From Saprospiraceae bacterium UBA6168 (GTDB lineage: Bacteria; Bacteroidota; Bacteroidia; Chitinophagales; Saprospiraceae): DNA of 13,334 bases. Within the stretch, counting starts at the first letter, position 1, and every line of letters begins with the position of its first letter. Under the pieces are notes generated by a model. It was not told the origin of the DNA, made no database searches, and worked only from the letters and a program-made list of their open reading frames with translations. Shown piece after piece: positions 7,722 to 13,334 of the stretch. The translations under genes and the position numbers were made by a program. The stretch is taken from positions 1-13,334 of the forward strand of contig DIUC01000031.1 in the NCBI GenBank assembly GCA_002435785.1. The letters are read 5' to 3'.

Positions 7722-8321
7722 ATGAGCACAGCAACTGCCGCAGCACCGAAAAAGCGAAAGAAGGAACCTTTAAAAGTGCCCGACTACTTGATTTATGAGG
7801 TAGTTCGGGGCAAGCCCATCTACTACAAGGGTTACAAGGATGTATTGAACGGCACGAAAACCTTTGAAGAAATCACTATGGAAAGCATACTTCAATCTTG
7901 GCTGAAAGCCCAAATCACTATATTTATTGGTGGCCTTCTTAAAATGACCAACTATCATATTACCGTCGGTGAAATGGGCATCAATCTCTCCCGTCAAGAC
8001 AAAAGGGGCGCTGACATCTCCATTTTCCGAAAAGACAATATCCTACTTGTTAACAAGTTCTCCGACCTCCCGCCCGAAATCATCATCGAAATTGACGTTC
8101 GTGCGGAGGTGGAAGACCGCCACGAAATGGACTACGTGGCCGAAAAAACGGACGACTACCACCGCTTTGGCGTGAAGCGCATCATCTGGATTTTTACGAA
8201 GGCCAAAAAAGTAATCACGGCCAACGCTGGCCAACCTTGGCTCATGGACGACTGGTCGGCGGACGTTGAAATCATGGAGGGCATCAAGTTCAACGTGGCG
8301 GAAATGGTGAAGGATTTCTAA
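7722..8321 (+). CDS. Uma2 family protein (DUF820, PD-(D/E)XK fold)
   Basis: Protein of 199 residues with the layout of the Uma2/DUF820 family: an N-terminal YEVVRGKPIYY block (about 25-35), then GADISIF with D98, then PPEIIIEID with E113 and D115, then K132-T-D-D-Y-H-R-F-G-V and a closing strand RIIWIF (133-138). These are the positions of the putative PD-(D/E)XK nuclease residues. The family is greatly expanded in cyanobacteria and some Bacteroidota and its biological role is unsettled. The ATG at 7722 is chosen because the basic, Ala-rich start MSTATAAAPKKRKK and the promoter candidate fit it. An upstream TTG at 7605 would add 39 residues that overlap the promoter. The gene diverges from the ATPase gene and has its own terminator, so it is probably a single-gene unit. 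Family membership is fairly sure; activity is not shown. Confidence 0.82.
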   Translation: MSTATAAAPKKRKKEPLKVPDYLIYEVVRGKPIYYKGYKDVLNGTKTFEEITMESILQSWLKAQITIFIGGLLKMTNYHITVGEMGINLSRQDKRGADISIFRKDNILLVNKFSDLPPEIIIEIDVRAEVEDRHEMDYVAEKTDDYHRFGVKRIIWIFTKAKKVITANAGQPWLMDDWSADVEIMEGIKFNVAEMVKDF

Positions 8322-8338
8322 AAAAACCTTGCCGGAAC

Positions 8339-8382
8339 AGAAGCCCTGCACAGCGTATTGGCCGTGCAGGGCTTCTATTTTT
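8339..8382 (+). terminator. Intrinsic terminator of the Uma2 gene
   Basis: A 13-bp perfect stem, AGAAGCCCTGCAC (8339-8351) with GTGCAGGGCTTCT (8364-8376), has a 12-base loop and is followed by ATTTTT. It sits 17 bases past the stop codon. It isolates the Uma2 gene from the transporter gene downstream. Confidence 0.92.
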
Positions 8383-8402
8383 AGGCCAGCTCACGTCGGT
8401 GC

Positions 8403-8439
8403 TTTTTGCATAATTTCAGGAAGGTGAAAATAAATTTTG
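8403..8439 (+). promoter_or_regulatory. Weak promoter candidate for the sodium/sugar symporter
   Basis: TTTTTG at 8403-8408 and TAAATTTTG at 8431-8439 resemble a Bacteroidota -33/-7 pair, but the downstream box has one extra base compared with TAnnTTTG. It follows the Uma2 terminator, so the symporter needs a promoter about here. It would give a leader of roughly 170 bases before the ATG at 8617. Confidence 0.25.
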
Positions 8440-8616
8440 CCCATCCCCACCTTTTCCCTTTCTTTCGGCCAAAATTGCGATACATGCAAAACGAACTTTA
8501 AACAAACGACTACCTCGTCTTTCTCGACCGCACCATTGGCATGTCGTACAGGCGGTTTTCGAATGAGACAGGGAAAGCGATGCGCGAAGGATTCATTAAC
8601 CAACAACTTCAAAATT

Positions 8617-10290
8617 ATGGATTTCGGCACCTTGGATTATGCAGTGTTTATCGGTTACGCTGCCTTGATAATGTTCATTGGCCTTTGGGTTTCAAGAAAG
8701 GGCGAAAAAACGGCGGAGGGGTATTTCCTTGCCAGCAAGTCCTTGCCTTGGTGGGCAATTGGCTCATCCCTCATCGCTGCCAATATCTCTGCGGAGCAGT
8801 TCATCGGCATGTCAGGCTCCGGTTTTGCCATTGGCTTGGCCATCGCCTCCTACGAATGGATGGCGGCGCTGTCACTGCTCATCGTCGGCAAGTTCTTCCT
8901 GCCGATTTTCATCAAGCAACAGTTGTACACCATCCCGGGGTTTGTCGAGCGGCGGTACAGCACCAACCTGAAAACCATCCTCGCCATTTTCTGGATTTGC
9001 CTTTTCGTCTTCGTCAACCTCACCTCTGTGCTGTACTTGGGGGCCAAGGCGCTCGACACCATCCTCGGCTCCGGCGATGGCTCCACCATGATGTACTTTG
9101 TGGTCGGCCTGGCGCTGTTTGCCGCTGCCTATTCCCTCTGGGGCGGGCTTTCTGCCGTGGCCTGGACGGACGTAGTGCAGGTCATACTGCTGGTAATAGG
9201 GGGCTTGGTGACAACCTTCATCGCAATAACGCATATCTCGCCCGATGGTGGCATCATTTCAGGCTTTCAGGTCTTGTATGAAAAAGTGCCGGAGAAGTTT
9301 TCCATGATATTGGAGCAGGGCGAAATCATCACGCCAAACGGAAAAGACGCATGGTGGGATTTGCCCGGCTTGGCCGTCTTGCTTGGTGGCATGTGGGTGG
9401 CCAACCTTTACTACTGGGGCTTCAACCAGTATATCATCCAGCGCACCTTGGCAGCCAAGAGCCTCGGCGAAGCGCAGAAAGGCATTGCTTTTGCCGCTTT
9501 CCTGAAATTGTTGATGCCCTTGATTGTGGTAGTGCCCGGCATAATCGCCTACGTACTGAACGCTGGCCCCGACGGCGTGGTAACTGCCCAATCGGTTGAC
9601 CCTGCCTTCCTCAAGGACGGCGCTATCATCAACGACAGCGCAGCGCCTTGGCTCATACACAAATTCGTGCCGACAGGGCTGAAGGGCTTGGTATTGGCTG
9701 CGCTTGCCGCCGCCATCGTTTCCTCCTTGGCCTCCATGCTGAACTCCACGGCCACCATTTTCACGATGGATATTTACAAACCTTATTTTGGCAAAAATGC
9801 TGGGGGTGGTCAACTCGTGAATGTAGGCCGCATCACGGCGGTCATTGCATTGGTGATTGCCATCTTCTTGGCACCCCAGTTGGGCAACCTCGGCCAGGTG
9901 TTCCAGTACATCCAAGAATATACGGGCATTGTCAGCCCCGGCATCTTGGCGGTGTTCATGCTCGGCCTGTTCTGGAAAAAAACGACCAATAACGCTGCCA
10001 TTTGGGGCGTGCTGCTGTCCATCCCCATTGCCATGTACTTCAAGGTGGCGCCCAATGGATGGTCGGACAGCTCCTTATTTGTCCATATACCGTTCCTTCA
10101 GCAGATGATGTGGACTTGGGTTGCCTCCTCACTCATAATGGTCGTCATCAGCTACATAGAAGGCAAAGGTGCTGACCATGAAAAAGGGATACCGCTCTCA
10201 AGGCAGTTCTTTGCCACATCGCCAGCCTTCAATATCAGTGCCTTTATTGTCTGCTTGATATTGGTCTTTTTGTATGCTATGTTCTGGTAG
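8617..10290 (+). CDS. Sodium/sugar symporter, SSS family, vSGLT-like
   Basis: Inner-membrane sodium:solute symporter of 557 residues with many hydrophobic helices (14 in the family, LeuT fold). By memory it is strikingly close to Vibrio parahaemolyticus vSGLT, the sodium/galactose transporter, including SLWGGLSAVAWTDVVQ, YYWGFNQYIIQRT, LASMLNSTATIFTMDIYK and VSPGILAVFMLGLFWKKTT. Residues aligning with the vSGLT sugar site are present: Q61, E80, N263, K297, Q433 and gate Y266. So are the sodium-site residues A54, I57, A366, S369 and S370. The position matching Ser91 of vSGLT is Ala83, a possible specificity change. It should import glucose or galactose with sodium. The ATG at 8617 is chosen because family similarity begins there; an upstream TTG at 8437 would add 60 hydrophilic, unrelated residues. 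There is no clear ribosome binding site. The structured region downstream separates it from the sensor kinase gene. Confidence 0.96.
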   Translation: MDFGTLDYAVFIGYAALIMFIGLWVSRKGEKTAEGYFLASKSLPWWAIGSSLIAANISAEQFIGMSGSGFAIGLAIASYEWMAALSLLIVGKFFLPIFIKQQLYTIPGFVERRYSTNLKTILAIFWICLFVFVNLTSVLYLGAKALDTILGSGDGSTMMYFVVGLALFAAAYSLWGGLSAVAWTDVVQVILLVIGGLVTTFIAITHISPDGGIISGFQVLYEKVPEKFSMILEQGEIITPNGKDAWWDLPGLAVLLGGMWVANLYYWGFNQYIIQRTLAAKSLGEAQKGIAFAAFLKLLMPLIVVVPGIIAYVLNAGPDGVVTAQSVDPAFLKDGAIINDSAAPWLIHKFVPTGLKGLVLAALAAAIVSSLASMLNSTATIFTMDIYKPYFGKNAGGGQLVNVGRITAVIALVIAIFLAPQLGNLGQVFQYIQEYTGIVSPGILAVFMLGLFWKKTTNNAAIWGVLLSIPIAMYFKVAPNGWSDSSLFVHIPFLQQMMWTWVASSLIMVVISYIEGKGADHEKGIPLSRQFFATSPAFNISAFIVCLILVFLYAMFW

Positions 10291-10336
10291 TCAGCAGTGC
10301 ATATATAGTTGTTTGAGTAACTAATTGGTGAATTTA

Positions 10337-10392
10337 CCAAGGGGGCAAGCCCCCTTGGAGACAGCCCATTTCCAAGGGGGCTTGCCCCCTTG
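10337..10392. repeat. Nested G5/C5 palindromes in inverted pair
   Basis: Two near-identical palindromes with the cores GGGGGCAAGCCCCC and GGGGGCTTGCCCCC lie at 10337-10358 and 10372-10392. The 21 bases at 10338-10358 are an exact reverse complement of 10372-10392, across a 13-base spacer. The DNA can fold as two small hairpins or as one large one. There is no T-run after it. The layout is REP/BIME-like; whether it recurs in the genome cannot be seen here. Confidence 0.85.
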
Positions 10393-10448
10393 TGAAGCAT
10401 AAAACATCAAACAGTTTTTCAAACCACCATAGAAAGATTATCCGTCAC

Positions 10449-10528
10449 CGACGCCTTGATGGTTGAAGTTGAAACGGCTGGTTTGTAAAGACAAACCAGC
10501 CGTTTCAACTTCAACCGTTAAGGCGTTG
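10449..10528. repeat. Very long perfect hairpin with G-U-compensated extension
   Basis: A 26-bp perfect stem (10461-10486 with 10491-10516) closes on an AAAG loop. It continues outward for ten more positions (10451-10460 with 10517-10526); the only two non-Watson-Crick positions are G-U wobbles when read as plus-strand RNA. One more wobble and a C-G pair extend it to 10449 and 10528. No T-run follows, so it is not a standard terminator. Confidence 0.88.
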
Positions 10529-10602
10529 TAAGTTGTATCTATGCTCCGCAATAATAAGCCTTGCGCAAGTAGCTCCACATGACATTTTGACCCGCTTCCC
10601 CT

Positions 10603-10619
10603 GTATGTTATAAACATAC
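10603..10619. repeat. Short dyad, possible operator
   Basis: GTATGTT (10603-10609) and AACATAC (10613-10619) form a perfect 7-bp dyad around ATA, about 175 bases before the sensor-kinase start. Its size and symmetry fit a dimeric regulator site, but nothing else supports that role. Confidence 0.35.
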
Positions 10620-10636
10620 CCTTTCCGCTGCCGGGA

Positions 10637-10675
10637 GAGCGTTTTTAGGGAAAAATCGCTCCGCAATTTTTCCCT
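10637..10675 (+). promoter_or_regulatory. Two mutually exclusive hairpins before the sensor kinase
   Basis: Hairpin one pairs GAGCG plus TTTTT (10637-10646) with AAAAA, a bulged T and CGCTC (10651-10661). Hairpin two pairs AGGGAAAAAT (10647-10656) with ATTTTTCCCT (10666-10675). They share AAAAATCGCTC, so only one can form at a time, as in attenuators and riboswitch expression platforms. The RNA role is inferred; no known riboswitch core is visible. Confidence 0.4.
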
Positions 10676-10792
10676 CTTCTTGTGATAGGTTTTGTGGCAA
10701 AAAAACAAGATGTTCAGTTCCCAATATATTATTGCTGATATTTGCAGCACTTAGAAACAATACCTGCGGGACAGTGGTACAATATTGAATTG

Positions 10793-13334
10793 ATGCCTAA
10801 GACTCCGTATTTACGTACCTTTTGGATTATCCTCCTACCGCTTTTCGCCGTTGCGCAAAAAGCCGACCTTCGTCTGTACACCGTCGCCGATGGGCTGCCC
10901 CAAAACTCGACTACCAGCATCATTCAAGACAGCCAGGGTTTTATCTGGATAAATGCCAACGGCACACTCACCCGCTTCGATGGAGACCATTTTCTGAATG
11001 CTTCAAACACCAATCATCCAGTATTTCGGTCGACCCGCCTGCCCCCTCAAAAAATACACGCCGATAGCGAGTGGTTGCGTTATTGCCAAAATGGCCAGCT
11101 CATCAGCATCAATACAGCGACAGGCAAGGAAACCGTCCAATCCTTGGCGACGCATTTGCCAAGTGGGGCAGATACCATGAGTGCAACCTGCATTCAACTC
11201 CATGCCGGAGAAATAGCAGTCGTTTGTAAAAGCCAAGCGCAATCGGACGAAATCTTTTTGCTTCGTCTCGAAAAAGGGAAAATCCGACTGGTAGTCCGGT
11301 TGGAAGGTGTAAGTCAGGTAATTTTTAACCGCACGATTTGCAGCGATGGCCTTGGCAACCTGTTTTGCCTGAAGCAGGACTTGAAGGCGGTCATTCAATT
11401 TGACAAGTCTGGAAAAAAACAGCGAGAAATCCCTGCCCAAGCATCGCCCATTTTCTCTTACTTCTTAGTGCCTGGCCAAAACCACAGCATACTTTTGGTG
11501 GTTGGCGGTACTATTTGGAGGCTCAAAAAGGGGGCGGCGACCTTTGAGTTGCACCCCATCCACCAGCATTCCGGTCCGTCGCCGGACGTGCCATATTTCA
11601 TTGATGTCCTGGAAACGCCAGAGGGAAACCTGTGGGCAAGCGGAAATGCCCGCAACCTCGTTTTTTTCGACGCCAATCAAGGCAGGGCTGTCAATTTCAA
11701 AAAGCAACTGGAGCAAATCTTTCCGAACCAAGTGGACTTGGGCGGTATCTTTCTGGACCAATTAGGAAGCATTTGGGTTGCCTCGTCTGTTGGCCTTTTG
11801 AAAGTGGCCCCGACAAAAGATTTGTTCGATACTTGGTTTAGTGAAAAAAACGCCGCCTGTCAAGGGTTTTGCAGCTTCAGGGGGTTAGCAGAAGACGACG
11901 AAGGGAATGTCTTTGCCAGTTTTTACAGCAATATTTTTCAAATCAAAAAAAACGGTGAAGCGATAGACCAGCCACTGTCAACAACGGCACAACCACCTTA
12001 CGACCTGCTTTTTCACGATGGAAAGCTATTGATGAACGATGGGACAGTTTTTGACCCCAAAATGCGAACATGGAGCAACCCTTACAAAAGTATCACGAAA
12101 TCCGTCGATGTAGGGGTCTTGGCAAAAAACGGCAAAGGCAAAATATGGCAGACCAACGGGGATGCCTTTTATGAGCTGGATTTAACACAGCCATCGCCCC
12201 AATGGGCTTATTTATACAGCTTTACAGGGCAAGCAGCGGCTTCCGATATGGCTTTTGATGCGTATAACCAACAGGTCTGGTTCTGCAATGCCACCAGTTT
12301 GCGCAGCTACGACCCCGTCAACGAAAGGTTCCAAGTTTGGAAAGAGAACGACCCCGAACCATTGCAAAACCCAAAGTCTCTTTACCCCGACGGCAAAGGC
12401 AAACTGTGGATCGGCACCGAGCAAGGACTTGTCCAGTTTGATTACGTGTCAAAGACCACCAAGCGCTATACCCAAGCCGATGGCCTGCCCAATGACAATA
12501 TTGTTGGCATCCTCCCGGAAGGTGACTCCTGCCTCTGGCTCTCCACTTTCAATGGGCTGTCTCGCTTCAGTATCGCCCCTGGGATATTCATCAATTTCTT
12601 CAAACAGGATGGCTTGGCGGACAATGAGTTCAACCGGGCCAGCTTTTTCAAGGCATCCGACGGGCGCATGTTTTTCGGCGGCACAAAGGGCATAACGGGT
12701 TTTTACCCAAAAGAGGTGATGCGCAAACACGTCCGCCAAGTATCGAGCGAGCGGCTCCTGCTCCGCTCCATCTCCATGACCAAAGACGGCTCCGACAGCG
12801 TCATCACCCAAGTTTTTCACGGTGCGAATGACCGCTTGGAAGTTTACCACTACAACCGGACGGTCAACATTGAATTTGGTGTTTTGGGTGTAGGTGAAGG
12901 AGGACAGACCCTCTATAGCTACAGGTTGGAGGGGCAGGGTGGGAACTGGTCGGTCCCTACCAAGAACAATACCGTGAATTTTTACAGCCTGCCCGCTGGC
13001 AAATACCTGTTTCGGGTAAAGGCGCTCAATGCAAGGGGCCAATGGCTTTCGGAGGAAATTGCACTGCCGCTCATCGTCCATCCGCCTTGGTGGGCCAGTT
13101 GGTGGGCATACCTGCTGTATGCATTGGTGCTGGCCGGCATCGTCCTCGGTGTTTTCCTTTTCTTAAAAAGGCGGTTGGAGCTTAAAAACCAATTGCGACT
13201 CGAACAGCAGGAAGCTGAGCGGCTAAAGGAATTGGACGTTTTCAAGAGCCGGCTTTACACCAACCTTACCCACGAATTCCGCACGCCGCTGACGGTGATT
13301 TTAGGCATGAGCCTCCCCCCGATCCCCTCCGAAG
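10793..13334 (+). CDS. Two-component-propeller sensor histidine kinase (partial, 3' end cut)
   Basis: Open frame of 847 codons to the window edge, without a stop. A signal peptide is visible (hydrophobic WIILLPLFAVA at 11-21, likely cleavage before Gln22). A large periplasmic sensor follows, with reg_prop/Kelch-like propeller blades such as YTVADGLPQN...GFIWI (about 31-54), KLWIGTEQGLVQF, and YTQADGLPNDNIV (from about 559). A Y_Y_Y domain (about 690-755) leads into a membrane helix starting at WWASWWAYLL (766 to about 792), a coiled linker, and the HisKA dimerisation box NLTHEFRTPLT with phospho-acceptor His827. The ATPase domain, and any receiver and AraC domains of a full hybrid (HTCS) protein, would lie beyond the window. 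Such sensors in Bacteroidota commonly detect oligosaccharides and control their use; a role with the upstream symporter is possible but unproven. After LTVILGM the sequence becomes proline-coding and C-rich, which is unusual inside a dimerisation helix. There is no ribosome binding site at the ATG. Confidence 0.93.
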   Translation, partial: MPKTPYLRTFWIILLPLFAVAQKADLRLYTVADGLPQNSTTSIIQDSQGFIWINANGTLTRFDGDHFLNASNTNHPVFRSTRLPPQKIHADSEWLRYCQNGQLISINTATGKETVQSLATHLPSGADTMSATCIQLHAGEIAVVCKSQAQSDEIFLLRLEKGKIRLVVRLEGVSQVIFNRTICSDGLGNLFCLKQDLKAVIQFDKSGKKQREIPAQASPIFSYFLVPGQNHSILLVVGGTIWRLKKGAATFELHPIHQHSGPSPDVPYFIDVLETPEGNLWASGNARNLVFFDANQGRAVNFKKQLEQIFPNQVDLGGIFLDQLGSIWVASSVGLLKVAPTKDLFDTWFSEKNAACQGFCSFRGLAEDDEGNVFASFYSNIFQIKKNGEAIDQPLSTTAQPPYDLLFHDGKLLMNDGTVFDPKMRTWSNPYKSITKSVDVGVLAKNGKGKIWQTNGDAFYELDLTQPSPQWAYLYSFTGQAAASDMAFDAYNQQVWFCNATSLRSYDPVNERFQVWKENDPEPLQNPKSLYPDGKGKLWIGTEQGLVQFDYVSKTTKRYTQADGLPNDNIVGILPEGDSCLWLSTFNGLSRFSIAPGIFINFFKQDGLADNEFNRASFFKASDGRMFFGGTKGITGFYPKEVMRKHVRQVSSERLLLRSISMTKDGSDSVITQVFHGANDRLEVYHYNRTVNIEFGVLGVGEGGQTLYSYRLEGQGGNWSVPTKNNTVNFYSLPAGKYLFRVKALNARGQWLSEEIALPLIVHPPWWASWWAYLLYALVLAGIVLGVFLFLKRRLELKNQLRLEQQEAERLKELDVFKSRLYTNLTHEFRTPLTVILGMSLPPIPSE

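Larger units (their letters stand above)
10291..10792. other. 502-base non-coding region rich in inverted repeats
   Basis: No convincing gene lies between the symporter and the sensor kinase. The short minus-strand frames here run through the inverted repeats and match nothing I know. From left to right the region holds paired G5/C5 palindromes (10337-10392), a very long hairpin (10449-10528), a small dyad (10603-10619) and overlapping hairpins (10637-10675). Each is listed separately. The sensor-kinase promoter should be near the right end; GATATTTG at 10737-10744 is one mismatch from the TAnnTTTG box but has no good partner element. Confidence 0.75.

Noticed and set aside
8437..8616. 60-residue N-terminal extension of the symporter from TTG at 8437
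   Set aside because: It is hydrophilic with several Cys and no homology to SSS proteins; vSGLT-like similarity starts near the ATG at 8617.
10511..10750. 79-residue minus-strand frame in the structured gap
   Set aside because: It runs through the long hairpin and the competing hairpins, and its translation resembles no family.
12449..13081. 210-residue minus-strand frame opposite the sensor kinase
   Set aside because: It is antisense to the propeller and Y_Y_Y domains, which are well supported on the plus strand.
1..13334. CRISPR array, tRNA or rRNA gene, or insertion sequence with transposase
   Set aside because: No regularly spaced repeats, no cloverleaf or rRNA signature and no transposase motifs were seen on either strand.

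Overview
The window looks like a chromosomal segment of a fairly GC-rich member of the Bacteroidota, most likely of the Saprospiria (Lewinella/Haliscomenobacter type). The support is the short DnaE with a TDIN variant of the PHP motif, a two-component-propeller (reg_prop/Y_Y_Y) sensor kinase, a lone ChlI/MoxR-type AAA+ ATPase, a Uma2 protein, weak or absent Shine-Dalgarno sites, one TAnnTTTG-type promoter candidate, and simple CCCAAT-type intergenic repeats. The assignment rests on remembered family features, not on a search.

Layout. (1) 91-3060, + strand: a short DNA polymerase III alpha subunit of the DnaE2/ImuC type, with a CCCAAT/AATTCCC repeat tract running right up to its start codon. 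(2) 3061-5796: a junction, then a clearly AT-rich two-gene restriction-modification module, with a PD-(D/E)XK endonuclease overlapping by ATGA an N6-adenine methyltransferase (NPPW). Near the start of the methyltransferase lies a perfect 17-bp-stem hairpin followed by seven T. The sharp change in base composition marks the module as acquired. (3) 5797-6117: an imperfect inverted-repeat region just after the module, then a strong intrinsic terminator for the minus-strand gene. (4) 6118-7593, - strand: the AAA+ ATPase with an acidic tail. (5) 7722-8321, + strand: a Uma2-type protein, diverging from the ATPase and closed by a textbook terminator. (6) 8617-10290, + strand: a sodium/sugar symporter very close to Vibrio vSGLT. 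(7) 10291-10792: a 500-bp non-coding stretch rich in secondary structure, with nested G5/C5 palindromes, a 36-bp-stem hairpin with two compensating G-U wobbles, a small dyad, and two mutually exclusive hairpins. (8) 10793 to the window end, + strand: a propeller-type sensor histidine kinase cut off at the window edge just after its phospho-acceptor histidine, where a C-rich, proline-coding tract begins.

The genes do not form one pathway. The R-M pair is a self-contained accessory module. The symporter and the downstream sensor could both serve sugar uptake and sensing, but the structured gap between them argues against one operon. No complete new system can be demonstrated. The strongest unexplained signals are the terminator-like hairpin inside the methyltransferase gene and the clustered structures upstream of the sensor kinase.
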